A DNA stretch of 64,000 bases. Origin: an uncultured Bacillota bacterium. Its GTDB lineage: Bacteria > Bacillota_I > Bacilli_A > RFN20 > CAG-288. The stretch covers positions 30,757 to 94,756 of the forward strand of contig CASESG010000006.1 in the NCBI GenBank assembly GCA_949290645.1. Reading direction: 5' to 3'. Position numbers and translations under genes: made by a program. Shown piece after piece: positions 18,576-27,965 of the stretch. How positions within the stretch are numbered: the stretch's first letter is position 1; the number at the start of each line of letters is the position of its first letter. Below the pieces are notes generated by a model, which was given only the letters and a program-made list of their open reading frames with translations, was not told the DNA's origin and did not search any database.

Positions 18576-19025
18576 CGAATCGGTCTTCGTCTTTCGGACG
18601 GCTTTCGCCGTCTTTTTCTTCGCCGTCTTTTTTTCGGCTTTCTTGCCTTCCTTCTCTTCCTTCTCGAGGTCCTTGAGGGTCTTGGGCTTGGAGGCGAGGG
18701 CCTTGGCGATGACCTCATCCATGTGCCGTGCCTTCTCGTAGACCTCGTCCTTGAGGAAAGTCAGCTCCGGGGTCTTGTAGATCGAGAGCTTCTGGGAGAG
18801 CAGGGAGCGGATTCTCTTGGCGTTCTTGTTGAGGAAGCCGACCAAGGCATCCGTGGCCTCCGGGCGAAGGTGCGTAACGTAGATCTTGCAGTAGGAATAG
18901 TCCTTCGACATCCGCACCTCGTTGATCGAGCTGTATTCGCAGAGAGGGCTCTTGAGCTCGTAGAGGACGATCTCGGAGACATTCCTCTGAATCAGTTCCT
19001 GTATCCTTCCCTTCTTGTCAGCCAT
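18570..19025 (-). CDS. rbfA: 30S ribosome-binding factor A
   Basis: RbfA helps mature the 5' end of 16S rRNA and the 30S subunit. The KH-like core covers about residues 1-115 (IQELIQRNVSEIVLYELKSP, MSKDYSYCKIYVTHL, KNAKRIRSLLSQKLSIYKTP). A tail of about 30 residues follows that is almost all Lys, Glu, Ala and Thr, longer than in most homologues. ATG 19025 overlaps the end of infB. It is the last gene of the rimP operon. Confidence 0.92.
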   Translation of the reverse strand: MADKKGRIQELIQRNVSEIVLYELKSPLCEYSSINEVRMSKDYSYCKIYVTHLRPEATDALVGFLNKNAKRIRSLLSQKLSIYKTPELTFLKDEVYEKARHMDEVIAKALASKPKTLKDLEKEEKEGKKAEKKTAKKKTAKAVRKTKTDSK

Positions 19026-20838
19026 TCTTCTTGACCTCCTGGCCATAGGCTTCCAGGACATCCCCGACTTCGCAATTGAACTTGTCGTCGATCGTCGCAC
19101 CGCACTCGAAGCCCTGGAGGACTTCCTTGGCATCGTCCTTGAAGCGCTTGAGGCTGGTGAGCTTGGTATCGAGGACCATCTCGTTCTTGCGGTAGAGACG
19201 GACGTGGCAGTTGCTCTTGAGCTTTCCTTCCGTCACGTAGAGGCCGAGGATCTGGCCGACGCGGCTGGCCTTGAAGAGACTTCGCACTTCGGCCTTGCCG
19301 TAGACGACTTCCTCATAGACTGGGCCGAGCTTTCCGCGCAAGGCTGCCTCGATGTCCTCCGTCAGGTGGTAGATGATGTTGTACTCGCGGATCTCGACCT
19401 TCTTGTCCTTGGCTTCTTCCTTGACCGCGGCAGAGACCTTGACGGAGAAAGCGATGACGACCGCATGGGAAGCATGGGCAAGGACGATATCGCCCTGGTT
19501 GACATCGCCCGAGGCGCAGTGGATGATCTGAAGCTTCGTCCCCGGGACGTCGATCTTCTCCAGGGAGGACTTGATGGCCTCGCACGAACCTTGCGTGTCT
19601 GCCTTGACGATCAGGTGGATGATGGGCATCTCGCCGCTTGCGACCGTCGAAGCGATGTCGGCAAGGCTGGCTCCCTTCTCCGTCTTTCCGATCGAAGCCT
19701 GAGCCTTTCTCGCCGCCGCATCGCGCGCTTCCTTCTCGCTGGGGAAGGCCATGAAACGGTCCCCCGCGATCGGAACGCCGGAAAGTCCGGTGACGACAAC
19801 CGGAGTCGACGGGCAGGCATCCTTGAGGGCATGGTCGTATTCGTTGACCATCTTGCGGACTTTGCAATAATACTCGCCGACCGCCAGATAATCCCCGACA
19901 TGAAGGGTGCCGTTTTGAACCAGAAGGGTCGCCTTGCTTCCTTCCTTCTTGTCCAGACGCGCCTCGATGACCGAGCCGACCGCCGGGCCTTCGTTGTGGG
20001 CCCGAAGCTCGAGAAGTTCGGCCAGCTCGAGGATTCCTTCCAGAAGCTTGTCGACCCCGATGTTCTTCTTGGCCGAGATCTCGAACATCATCGTGTCACC
20101 GCCCCACTCCTCGCAGAGCAAGCCGTGGTTGGAGAGTTCGCTCTTGACCTTCTCGACGTTGACACCCGGCTTGTCGATCTTGTTGATGGCGACGATGATT
20201 GGAACCTTGGCCGCCCGAGCATGGTCGATGGCCTCGATCGTCTGAGGCTTGACGCCATCGTCTGCCGCGACGACCAGGACGACGATGTCGGTGACGGAAG
20301 CGCCGCGCGCACGCATCGCCGTGAAGGCTTCATGCCCCGGAGTGTCGATGAAGGTGATCTTCCTTCCGTTGATGGTCTTCTGATAGGCGCCGATCTCCTG
20401 GGTGATGCCACCATGCTCTCCCGCCGCGATCGCCGAATGGCGAATCGTGTCGATCAAGGTCGTCTTGCCGTGGTCGACATGGCCCATGATGGTGACGACC
20501 GGTGGTCTTTCGTCCGTATCCTTCTGCTTGTCGAAGATGCTCGCCTTGGTGAAATCGTCGGGAAGGGAACCCTCTTCCTTGCGGAAGTCCAGATCGTGCT
20601 CGAGGCAGACCTCAGCGATCAGTTCGTCGGAGAGGACCGTGTTGAGGGAGATCAGCTTGCCCTGCATCAAAAAGCCCTTGATGACTTCCGCCGCCGGCAC
20701 TCCGATGCGTTTGCAGAGCTGATCCAGCGTGATGGGGCCCGAATAGACAAAGACGCCGTTCTCGACTTCGGAATGGTTCTTCTTGGCAAAGCCAGGCCGC
20801 GCTGCGCTTCTGTCCTTTCGATGTTTCTTGTCGCTCAT
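19018..20838 (-). CDS. infB: Translation initiation factor IF-2
   Basis: This GTPase places initiator tRNA on the 30S subunit and promotes subunit joining. G1 [11 protein letters not shown]2 [11 protein letters not shown]3 DTPGHEAF, G4 NKID and G5 SAKK are all present, followed by domains II-IV ending in [16 protein letters not shown]. At 606 residues it is a short form: the N-terminal region before the IF2_N domain ([20 protein letters not shown]) is only about 35 residues, against hundreds in Bacillus. ATG 20838 overlaps ylxQ by ATGA. Confidence 0.97.
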   Translation of the reverse strand: MSDKKHRKDRSAARPGFAKKNHSEVENGVFVYSGPITLDQLCKRIGVPAAEVIKGFLMQGKLISLNTVLSDELIAEVCLEHDLDFRKEEGSLPDDFTKASIFDKQKDTDERPPVVTIMGHVDHGKTTLIDTIRHSAIAAGEHGGITQEIGAYQKTINGRKITFIDTPGHEAFTAMRARGASVTDIVVLVVAADDGVKPQTIEAIDHARAAKVPIIVAINKIDKPGVNVEKVKSELSNHGLLCEEWGGDTMMFEISAKKNIGVDKLLEGILELAELLELRAHNEGPAVGSVIEARLDKKEGSKATLLVQNGTLHVGDYLAVGEYYCKVRKMVNEYDHALKDACPSTPVVVTGLSGVPIAGDRFMAFPSEKEARDAAARKAQASIGKTEKGASLADIASTVASGEMPIIHLIVKADTQGSCEAIKSSLEKIDVPGTKLQIIHCASGDVNQGDIVLAHASHAVVIAFSVKVSAAVKEEAKDKKVEIREYNIIYHLTEDIEAALRGKLGPVYEEVVYGKAEVRSLFKASRVGQILGLYVTEGKLKSNCHVRLYRKNEMVLDTKLTSLKRFKDDAKEVLQGFECGATIDDKFNCEVGDVLEAYGQEVKKNG

Positions 20839-21143
20839 CTTTGTTCCTCCTTACGATACATATCCAAAATCGCCTTGGCCAGGCCATCGTTCGTGATCCC
20901 GATGGCATGGGCCTTCTTCATCTTCAGCTTTGAGAAGTCGATCGAATCGACCGCGATCGTCTCGACTTCCTTCTTCCTTCTTAGGAGCCTCTCCTTGTGC
21001 TTCTCGCTCAACTCGGGAAGCAAGAGCAGAAGATGAACATTTCCCTTGTCGAGCTCATCGAGAAGTTGCTCCCCGACCTTGAGGGCCTTCGACCGACGGG
21101 CCAGTCCCAAGTAGCCGCACAATCTTCTCTGGTCGATGCTCAT
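20835..21143 (-). CDS. ylxQ: L7Ae-family K-turn binding protein YlxQ
   Basis: This 102-residue L7Ae/L30e-fold protein occurs in the standard Firmicutes position between ylxR and infB. It has LCGYLGLARRSKALKVGEQLL near the start, then a hydrophobic strand (VHLLLLLPELSEKHKERLL). Homologues bind kink-turn RNAs, but the physiological target is uncertain. The fold call relies partly on gene order. Overlaps of four bases on both sides tie it into the operon. Confidence 0.82.
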   Translation of the reverse strand: MSIDQRRLCGYLGLARRSKALKVGEQLLDELDKGNVHLLLLLPELSEKHKERLLRRKKEVETIAVDSIDFSKLKMKKAHAIGITNDGLAKAILDMYRKEEQR

Positions 21144-21388
21144 AGCTCTTCCTCCATCTTCCGGAAGAGTCGTTCATAGTCCGTGCTCTTGGAGAAACGG
21201 AGCAGAGGATTCTTCTTCCTCATCTTCTCCAGGACTTCCTTCTTCCTGAGGACGTAATAGCCCCGACCCTTCCTCTCTTTGGAAAGGTCAAGCTCGAATC
21301 TCCCGTCAACGAGGACGAGGCGGAAGAATTGATCTCTGGATGCTCTCTCCCTCGTCAGGAGATCCATCCGCGTCGGCTGAAAGGTCAT
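21140..21388 (-). CDS. ylxR: YlxR (RnpM) family protein lacking the usual CxxC-region cysteine
   Basis: This 82-residue protein in the canonical nusA-ylxR-ylxQ position has the family core FFRLVLVDGRFELD followed by GRGYYVLRKKEVLEKM. The usual opening RKCVxTGE/RTCVGCRE is TRMDLLTRERASRDQFF here, so the conserved cysteine is gone. YlxR has been reported to bind RNase P RNA and modulate it in Firmicutes. The basic surface is retained. The start shares one base with the nusA stop (TGATG). Confidence 0.82.
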   Translation of the reverse strand: MTFQPTRMDLLTRERASRDQFFRLVLVDGRFELDLSKERKGRGYYVLRKKEVLEKMRKKNPLLRFSKSTDYERLFRKMEEEL

Positions 21389-23265
21389 CAGTTCCTCTTC
21401 CGATCGTCGTCATCGTAGTAGTCGTACTGCTCGTCGAGATCCTCGTCGTAGGTCTCGTAATCCGACTGGGAGCCATACTGATCCTGCTCTTCCAGGGCCT
21501 TGAGCTCCTCCTCGGTATAGATCGGCATGGCCGTCGCCGTCGAAGCCTTGCTGGGCTCCTCGACATGGCTGTCCTTCTCGTTCTTGTTGCGGTCGAAACG
21601 CTTGCGATAGGAGCGGGTCTCGCTGGGTCCCTTCTTCTGGCTGAGAGCTTCCTCCAGCTCCTCGAGCGAGATCTTCGGCTTGTTGCGGATCTCGACGTGC
21701 TCGATCGGCTTCTCCTTGATCTCGGAAGTGGTCGACGGCGAAGAACTCGGCTCCTGGACAACAGGAGCAGTCTTCTCCTCTTCCGTCTTCTCTTCGACCG
21801 GAGCGGTCGTTTCCGCAGCAACTTCCTTTGTCTCGACCGGAGTTTCCATCGTTTCCTTCTCTTCGGAAACCATCTCGGGCTCAGTCTTTTCTTCCGTCGT
21901 CTCTTCAACCTTTTCCGTCACAGGAGCGACCGTTTCCGGATGGCGGGCTTTTTCCCAAGCGGCGGCCTGCTGTTCGATGTCCGCCAAGGAAGAATACTTG
22001 AGCCCTTCCGTGATGGCCTGATCGGCCTGATAGACGGAGATGGTGCAGTTGGTGATCTGGCTGGCCAGACGGACGTTGACGCCCGCCGTACCGATGGCAA
22101 CGCCCTGGTTGCCGTTCTGGACGACCGCAACGATGTGCGGGAATTCATAGTCTGCGCTCTTCTCGAGCTCCTTGATGTCGACATTGGGATCGAAGAAATC
22201 CTCGGGGCAGGAAAGGCCGATGACCTGGGCCGGCTTCATCGCCTCGACGATCTGCAGGGCCTTGTTGTGATGATACTGAAGGACATCGATCTTCTCGCCG
22301 CGAATCTCGTTGATGACGCTGCGGATGCGGTTGGACTCGATGCCGAGGCAGGTTCCGATCGGATCGACGTTGGGGTTGTTGCTCTCGACGAAGACCTTCG
22401 TCCTCCTTCCGGCTTCGCGGGCGATCTTGCGGATGGCGATCTCGCCGGTGGTGAGCTCTGGAATCGCCCGCTCCATGAGACGGCGGACGAAGCGCTCGTC
22501 GGTGCGGGAGATGACAAGGCTCGGCGGATTGCTCTTCTCGGAGACGTCGCTGAGATAGACGAGGACCCGGTCACCCGTCGCAAAGCGGTCCTGAGGCAGG
22601 ACACCCTGACGGCGGAGGAAACCTTCGGCCTTGCCGAAGTTGATCTCATAGGAATTGCCGATGGCATCGAAGCGGACGACCGTTCCCTCGATCAGCTGTC
22701 CGATGCGGTCGGAATAAACGTTGAGTATGGCGGTGCGCGAGGCGTCCTTGAGGTGGGACTGGAAGAGTTGCTTGACGCGGCGAACATAGGACTTGTCGAG
22801 CTTGGTCACGTCGAAGGGAATCTCGACCGTGTCTCCGATCTGGGGATTCTCCTTGTATTCCATGGCATCCTCGGGAGAGATCTGGTAGGCATCGTCGATG
22901 ATCTCATCCTCTTCGGTGACGGTCTTGATGTCATAGATCTTGAAGGAAGAATGCGTCGGAGCCTTCTCGTCCTCGACGAAATCGATTCGGCACTGGATCA
23001 AGGACTTGGCCGGATCGGGATTGTCCCGGTCGCGGAAAAGTCCCGGATAGGACCATTCCAGGTAGGCCTGCTCCATGCTCTTGATCAGGATGTCCTTGAC
23101 CATGTCCGTCCGGACAAGGCTCTCCTTCTCGATGTCGACCGTGGCGCGAAGGAACTCGTTCCCGTCGATCACGCCCGTGACTTTCTTGGGCTCCTCGAGA
23201 TACTTTGGCTTCCTTCCCCTGCGGCGAACGACCTTCGTCTCTTCTTCCTTGACTTCTTCGCTCAT
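21388..23265 (-). CDS. nusA: Transcription termination/antitermination factor NusA
   Basis: NusA binds RNA polymerase and nascent RNA and controls pausing and termination. The 625 residues comprise an N-terminal polymerase-binding domain, an S1 domain (IGQLIEGTVVRFDAIGNSYE), and two KH domains (REAGRRTKVFVESNNPNVDP, GNQGVAIGTAGVNVRLASQI). From about residue 440 to the end comes a long low-complexity acidic tail (EEKTEPE-type repeats, then SQSDYETYDEDLDEQYDYYDD). Firmicutes NusA usually ends near residue 370-400, so this tail is extra; it recalls the acidic repeats of proteobacterial NusA but is not obviously homologous. Confidence 0.95.
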   Translation of the reverse strand: MSEEVKEEETKVVRRRGRKPKYLEEPKKVTGVIDGNEFLRATVDIEKESLVRTDMVKDILIKSMEQAYLEWSYPGLFRDRDNPDPAKSLIQCRIDFVEDEKAPTHSSFKIYDIKTVTEEDEIIDDAYQISPEDAMEYKENPQIGDTVEIPFDVTKLDKSYVRRVKQLFQSHLKDASRTAILNVYSDRIGQLIEGTVVRFDAIGNSYEINFGKAEGFLRRQGVLPQDRFATGDRVLVYLSDVSEKSNPPSLVISRTDERFVRRLMERAIPELTTGEIAIRKIAREAGRRTKVFVESNNPNVDPIGTCLGIESNRIRSVINEIRGEKIDVLQYHHNKALQIVEAMKPAQVIGLSCPEDFFDPNVDIKELEKSADYEFPHIVAVVQNGNQGVAIGTAGVNVRLASQITNCTISVYQADQAITEGLKYSSLADIEQQAAAWEKARHPETVAPVTEKVEETTEEKTEPEMVSEEKETMETPVETKEVAAETTAPVEEKTEEEKTAPVVQEPSSSPSTTSEIKEKPIEHVEIRNKPKISLEELEEALSQKKGPSETRSYRKRFDRNKNEKDSHVEEPSKASTATAMPIYTEEELKALEEQDQYGSQSDYETYDEDLDEQYDYYDDDDRKRN

Positions 23266-23284
23266 CTTTCGATTCCTCCTGAGC

Positions 23285-23743
23285 TTATGCTTTGTATCCC
23301 ATCTTGATCAGCTCGACATCCTTCTCTTCCAAGACAACCTTCTTCGGACGTCCCTTGACAAAATAGACAAACGTCGCCTTTCCATCTTCCAAAGACTCGA
23401 GGCGCATGGTCTTCTTCTCCTTGCCCTTCTCCGTGACGTCGAGATAGCGGGAGAGAAGCTTCGGCAGATCCGCGAAGGGAATCTCCTTTTCCCCGCCCCC
23501 GGAAGAGATGTCCAGGATGTAGCTCTGCTCAAGTCCCTCGACCCCGTCGATCCTCGGGGAAAGGCTCTCCGTCAGCTTGCTGATCTCGTCCATCGTGATC
23601 TGATAGTCGTGATCGACCAGGATCTCCAAGGTCGGGCCGTTGAGGGAGTCGACGAAAAAGCGGACGGAGATGAGCTCCAAGCCGAGCTTGTCGCACTCTT
23701 CCTTCGCCAATTTTCGCACCACGTCCAGAGTCTGTTGATCCAT
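23285..23743 (-). CDS. rimP: Ribosome maturation factor RimP
   Basis: RimP assists 30S assembly. The 152 residues carry the family markers LEILVDHDYQITMDEISKLT and SYILDISSGGGEKEI. The latter departs slightly from the usual LEVSSPGLDRPL: the loop is GGGEKE, with fewer prolines. ATG 23743 has GGAGGT 5 nt upstream. It is the first gene of the nusA-infB operon, downstream of a strong promoter and a leader hairpin. Confidence 0.9.
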   Translation of the reverse strand: MDQQTLDVVRKLAKEECDKLGLELISVRFFVDSLNGPTLEILVDHDYQITMDEISKLTESLSPRIDGVEGLEQSYILDISSGGGEKEIPFADLPKLLSRYLDVTEKGKEKKTMRLESLEDGKATFVYFVKGRPKKVVLEEKDVELIKMGYKA

Positions 23744-23756
23744 TGTCCACCTCCGG

Positions 23757-23790
23757 TAAAAAGAAAGAGTGAGCCATTGGCCCACTCTCA
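23757..23790 (-). terminator. Terminator-like hairpin (attenuator candidate) in the rimP-nusA leader
   Basis: On the minus strand the stem GAGTGGGCC / GGCTCACTC with loop AAT (one G-T mismatch) is followed by TTTCTTTTT. It lies between the promoter at 23838-23866 and the rimP Shine-Dalgarno, so it can only act on transcripts entering this operon. NusA autoregulation by attenuation is known in other bacteria; here it is inferred. Confidence 0.7.
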
Positions 23791-23837
23791 ACCGTATACG
23801 ATTAAGAAGGCGTCTCAAGTTTCCTCAAGACAAGAAA

Positions 23838-23866
23838 AGTATAAGTAGAAAGAGAAATCCTGTCAA
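23838..23866 (-). promoter_or_regulatory. Strong sigma-A promoter of the rimP-nusA-infB operon
   Basis: TTGACA (plus 23861-23866) and TATACT (23838-23843) are separated by exactly 17 nt on the minus strand, a near-consensus promoter. It predicts a leader of about 90 nt. Confidence 0.85.
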
Positions 23867-23893
23867 GTGTGGCAATTGGCGCAAGGCCATGAC

Positions 23894-23899
23894 TATAAT
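23894..23899 (+). promoter_or_regulatory. -10 box of the ABC exporter operon, leaderless arrangement
   Basis: TATAAT lies only 8 nt before ATG 23908, with no Shine-Dalgarno in between. A weak -35 (TGGCAA) is 18 nt upstream. Transcription should begin at or next to the start codon. Confidence 0.6.
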
Positions 23900-23907
23900 G
23901 AATCGCT

Positions 23908-25737
23908 ATGAAAGAAAAAGTGTTCTCGGCGATCAAGAAGAACGGATGGACCTACATCGTCGGCCCGGCGTTCAAGATGATCGAAGCCGTCTTCGACCTG
24001 TTGATTCCGCTCGTGATGAAGGCCGTCCTCGACCTCTCCTTCACCAGCGACCTTTCGAAAGTCGATTCCGTCTCGAAAGGGTTCGGTCATTTCCTCGACC
24101 TCTTCGGGACGTGGGTTTCGGGTAACAAGCCTCTCAACTATGCCCTGGTCGGAGGGACTCTGATTCTTTTGATGGGCATCGTCGGCCTTGTCACGACGAT
24201 GATCTGCCAGTACATCGCCGCCCTCTCCGCGACAAGGACGGGAACCGACCTCCGGGACATGCTCTATCGGAAGATCCTCTCGCTCGGAAAGGGAGAGAGG
24301 GAAAAGTTCGGGGAAGGAAAGGCCATGACCATCCTCAACTCCGATTCCTTCCAAGTCCAGCAAGGAGTCCTCTTCTTCATCCGCTTGGGCGTGCGCGCCC
24401 CCTTCATCATCCTGGGAAGCCTCATCCTCTCCCTGATTCTCAACTGGCAGATTGGACTGGTGTTCTTGGCCATCATCCCAGTCATCCTCCTGATTGTCTT
24501 CGTCGTGATGCGAAAGGCCTCGAAGCAATACCTGGTCATCCAGGGAAGGCTCGACTCCCTTTCGACCTCCACTTCCGACAGCCTGGAAGGGGCTCGGGTC
24601 ATCCGCGCCTTCTTCACCATGGACGAGGAAAAGAAACGCTTCGAAGACAAGACCAAGACCTACCAGGACGAGAGCATCCGGGTCAGCAAGATCAACGCCC
24701 TCATCAACCCCCTGACCTTCGCCATCGTCTCCATGGCCACGATCCTGGTCGTCTTCATAGGCAGCTTCGACATGGCAGAGGGCATCAAGATGATGGGCCA
24801 GGACGTCCTCCCCTCGACGATCATCACCCTGGTCAGCTACCTCAGCCAGATCTTCCAGACCCTGATCCTGCTGACCAACCTCGTGACGATTTTCACCAAG
24901 ACCATCGTCTCCTGGAAGAGATGCGACTCCCTTCTCGCTGTAAAACCGAAGATCGTCGAGAAGGAAAACGCCATCACCAAGACCATCAAGAAGGGAGAGA
25001 CCATCTTCGAGCTCGACAACGTCACCTTCTGCTACGAGGAAGGCGGAAACGCCGCCCTCAAGGACATCTCCTTCCACCTCAGGAAAGGAGAGACACTGGG
25101 CATCATCGGCGGAACAGGATCGGGAAAGACGACCCTGATTCGACTGGTCGAGCGCCTGATCGACCCCAGCCAGGGAAAGGTCCTCTACAAGGGCGTCGAC
25201 CTCAAGGATTACAAGATCTCCGCACTGAGAAAGGAAATCGCCTTCGTTCCACAGAAGTCCGTCCTCTTCAAGGGAACCATCCGTTCCAACATGGAGATGG
25301 CAAAGGAAGACGTCACCGACGAGGAGATCTGGAAATGCCTCAGAGTCAGCTGTGCGGAGGATTTCGTCCGCACCGAACCGTCTCAGCTTCTCCACGAAGT
25401 CGAGGAAGGGGGAAAGAACTTCTCCGGCGGACAGAGGCAGCGACTGGCCATAGCACGGACCTTCCTCCGCAAGCCCGAAGTCCTGATCCTGGACGACTCC
25501 ACCTCCGCTCTCGACCTTCTGACCGACAAAAAAGTCCGCGACAACCTTAAGGACTTCCTTCCCGACGCCACCAAGATTCTCATCTCCCAGCGCGTCTCCA
25601 CGATCAAGGACAGCGACTTGATCCTCGTCCTTGAGGGCGGAAAGGTGCTCTCGATGGGAAAGCACGAGGAACTCTTAAAGACATCCCAGGTCTATCGCGA
25701 GACCTACGATTCGCAGATGCAGAAGGAGGGACTCTGA
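23908..25737 (+). CDS. Heterodimeric ABC exporter subunit 1 (degenerate catalytic site)
   Basis: This 609-residue half-transporter has six helices (about residues 15-320) and a nucleotide-binding domain with Walker A GGTGSGKTTL, signature FSGGQRQRLA, Walker B VLILDDSTSALD and switch region ISQRVSTI. The catalytic Glu after Walker B is Asp and the switch His is Gln, so its own ATP site is non-catalytic, but its LSGGQ signature is intact. The next gene shows the reverse pattern. This is the arrangement of asymmetric exporters such as BmrCD and TM287/288. They export drugs, lipids or peptides; the substrate is unknown. Confidence 0.93.
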   Translation: MKEKVFSAIKKNGWTYIVGPAFKMIEAVFDLLIPLVMKAVLDLSFTSDLSKVDSVSKGFGHFLDLFGTWVSGNKPLNYALVGGTLILLMGIVGLVTTMICQYIAALSATRTGTDLRDMLYRKILSLGKGEREKFGEGKAMTILNSDSFQVQQGVLFFIRLGVRAPFIILGSLILSLILNWQIGLVFLAIIPVILLIVFVVMRKASKQYLVIQGRLDSLSTSTSDSLEGARVIRAFFTMDEEKKRFEDKTKTYQDESIRVSKINALINPLTFAIVSMATILVVFIGSFDMAEGIKMMGQDVLPSTIITLVSYLSQIFQTLILLTNLVTIFTKTIVSWKRCDSLLAVKPKIVEKENAITKTIKKGETIFELDNVTFCYEEGGNAALKDISFHLRKGETLGIIGGTGSGKTTLIRLVERLIDPSQGKVLYKGVDLKDYKISALRKEIAFVPQKSVLFKGTIRSNMEMAKEDVTDEEIWKCLRVSCAEDFVRTEPSQLLHEVEEGGKNFSGGQRQRLAIARTFLRKPEVLILDDSTSALDLLTDKKVRDNLKDFLPDATKILISQRVSTIKDSDLILVLEGGKVLSMGKHEELLKTSQVYRETYDSQMQKEGL

Positions 25738-27488
25738 TGCAAGGCAAAGAACTTCTCATGAAATATCTCGGGAAGCAGAAGGGAAGGATCGTCCTCTCCT
25801 TCCTCTCCGTCCTGGTCTTCCTTCTGGCCCAGCTCTCCCAACCCCTTCTTGTCGGCTCCTCCCTGGATGCGATCGGACGAGTCGAGCTGGGTGTCTTCAC
25901 ACTCGACATCCAGACGCAGAAACTTGTCTTCTTCCTGGTCACCGCCCTCGTCCTCTCGATCCTGGGCGTGATCTTCGACTTCCTCTTCGAATACAGCATC
26001 GGCATCTTCACCCAGAACATCGTCAAGGAGATCCGGGACGACGTCTTCGACAAGCTTCTGAAAGTCCCGATCCGCACCATCGACTCGAGGAAGCACGGCG
26101 ATCTGCTCCAGCTCGAGATCCAGGACGTCGAGAACATCGCCACCGGTCTCGCCTCCGTCTTCAAGCAGCTTGTCCAGGGCGTGCTCTCGGTCCTGATCAC
26201 GATCGTCTTGATGTTCACCGTCAACTGGATTCTGGCCATCGCCGTCATCGTCCTCTCCCCGCTCTCCCTCTTCGTCAGCCGCTTCATCGCGACCTTCTCC
26301 CATCGCCACTTCAAGAGCCAGTCCGCCCTGATGAGCGACCTCAACGCCCTCTCCCTGGAAGCCATCGGCAACCTCGAGACCGTCCAGTCCCTGGAATACG
26401 AATCCCGCTCTCTCAGGGAATTCCAGAGCCGGGACGAGAAGCTCCGCAAGGAAGGAAAGGTCGCCCAGTTCGCCGCCTCCTGGACCAATCCCTCCACCCG
26501 CTTTGTCAACAACACCATCTATGCCATCGTCGGCATCGCCGGCATCGTCATGATCCTCTACACCGCCTCTGTCCCCCTTCTGGCCATGACGATGGGCAAG
26601 CTCACCTCCTTCCTCAGCTACACCAACGAATACACCAAGCCCTTCAACGAGATCTCCTCGGTCGTCGCCGAGTTCGAGACGGCCAAGTTCTCCTTCCACC
26701 GCATCGAGACCTTCCTTAAGAGCGAAGACGACGTCGACGAAGGGACAAAGCAACTCGAAGGCAAAGTGGAAGAGATTTCCTTCGACCACCTGACCTTCTC
26801 CTATGAGGAAGGGCAGCACCTGATTGAGGACTTCAGCCAGAAGATCAAGAGAGGACAGAAAGTCGCCATCGTCGGCCCGACCGGAGCCGGCAAGACCACC
26901 CTCATCAACGTCCTGATGCGCTTCTACGATCCCGTCTCCGGCTCGATCCTCTTCAACGGCATCGACAGCCGAAACATCCCCAAGAGGGAGCTGAGAAGAA
27001 ACTTCGGCATGGTCCTCCAGGACACCTGGATCTTCACTGGCACCATCCGGGAAAACGTCCGCTACGCCCGGCCCGAGAGCACGGACGAGGAAGTCGAAAA
27101 AGCCTGTCAGGAAGCCCATGCCGACAGCTTCATCCGCACCCTTCCCTACGGCTATGACACAAAGGTCACAAGCAAGGGCGGACTCAGCGAAGGAGAGAGG
27201 CAGCTGTTGACCATCGCCCGCGTCATGCTCAGCAAGCCCGACATCGTCATCCTGGACGAGGCGACCTCCAACGTCGACACCCGCACCGAGAAGCTCATCA
27301 CCGAAGGCTTCGACAAGATCCTCAATGGCAAGACCTCGATCGTGATCGCCCACCGCCTCTCCACCATCCAGAAAGCCGACCTCATCCTCGTCCTCAAGGA
27401 CGGAAACGTCATCGAGAAGGGAAACCACGACCAACTCATCCATAGGCACGGCTTCTACTACGACCTCTACGCGAGCCAGTTCAAATAA
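25737..27488 (+). CDS. Heterodimeric ABC exporter subunit 2 (catalytic site)
   Basis: This partner half-transporter has 583 residues: a membrane domain to about residue 330, Walker A GPTGAGKTTL, Walker B IVILDEATSNVD with the catalytic Glu, and VIAHRLSTI with the switch His. Its signature is LSEGERQLL instead of LSGGQ. It thus supplies the working Walker motifs to the intact signature of subunit 1, and a degenerate signature to the other site. The start shares one base with the upstream stop (TGATG). A bidirectional terminator follows. Confidence 0.93.
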   Translation: MQGKELLMKYLGKQKGRIVLSFLSVLVFLLAQLSQPLLVGSSLDAIGRVELGVFTLDIQTQKLVFFLVTALVLSILGVIFDFLFEYSIGIFTQNIVKEIRDDVFDKLLKVPIRTIDSRKHGDLLQLEIQDVENIATGLASVFKQLVQGVLSVLITIVLMFTVNWILAIAVIVLSPLSLFVSRFIATFSHRHFKSQSALMSDLNALSLEAIGNLETVQSLEYESRSLREFQSRDEKLRKEGKVAQFAASWTNPSTRFVNNTIYAIVGIAGIVMILYTASVPLLAMTMGKLTSFLSYTNEYTKPFNEISSVVAEFETAKFSFHRIETFLKSEDDVDEGTKQLEGKVEEISFDHLTFSYEEGQHLIEDFSQKIKRGQKVAIVGPTGAGKTTLINVLMRFYDPVSGSILFNGIDSRNIPKRELRRNFGMVLQDTWIFTGTIRENVRYARPESTDEEVEKACQEAHADSFIRTLPYGYDTKVTSKGGLSEGERQLLTIARVMLSKPDIVILDEATSNVDTRTEKLITEGFDKILNGKTSIVIAHRLSTIQKADLILVLKDGNVIEKGNHDQLIHRHGFYYDLYASQFK

Positions 27489-27510
27489 AGGTCCGAACGC
27501 AAAAGAAAGA

Positions 27511-27535
27511 GGCTGCGACAACTCCGCAGCCTTTT
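27511..27535. terminator. Bidirectional terminator between ABC exporter and ruvX
   Basis: The perfect stem GGCTGCG / CGCAGCC with loop ACAACTC is followed by TTTTCT on the plus strand and TCTTTCTTTT on the minus strand. Confidence 0.85.
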
Positions 27536-27536
27536 C

Positions 27537-27965
27537 TCATAGCTGACCGATCTTTCGAAGGTAGCGCTCCAGGATCACCGAAGCGGCCTTGCTGTCGATC
27601 GACTTTCTCTGCTTGCGCGTGTTCTTGCCAAGGCTCACCATGACAGCAGATGCCTCCGAAGTCGAATAGCGCTCGTCCTGCTTGTCGATTGCGATGCCCG
27701 GAAAGCGTTCCTGAAGCTTGGGGATAAAGGAGAGGACGACCTCGCTCATCGGACAGGGATCGCCCGAGGGATAGGAGGGATAGCCGATGACGATCCGCTC
27801 CACCTTCTCCTTGGAGACGACTTCCTTGAGCAAATCCAAAGCCTCGTCATAGTCCTCCATCCGGAAGCGGATGTTGGTCAAGGGAGTGACGAGAAAGCCA
27901 CTTCTCGAGATCGCGACGCCCAGGCTTCCCCTTCCGAGGTCGAGGGCGAGGATGTTCTTGATCAC
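27537..27965 (-). CDS. ruvX: Putative pre-16S rRNA nuclease / Holliday junction resolvase-fold YqgF
   Basis: This 142-residue RNase H-fold protein has the acidic residues in place: ALDLGRGSLGVAIS, then ERIVIGYP, then DERYSTSEA, and DSKAASVILERYL at the end. YqgF/RuvX matures the 5' end of 16S rRNA in E. coli, and resolvase activity has also been proposed. Its ATG overlaps the alaS stop (27962-27965). alaS-yrzL-yqgF is a common Firmicutes order; the small middle gene is absent here. Confidence 0.93.
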   Translation of the reverse strand: MIKNILALDLGRGSLGVAISRSGFLVTPLTNIRFRMEDYDEALDLLKEVVSKEKVERIVIGYPSYPSGDPCPMSEVVLSFIPKLQERFPGIAIDKQDERYSTSEASAVMVSLGKNTRKQRKSIDSKAASVILERYLRKIGQL

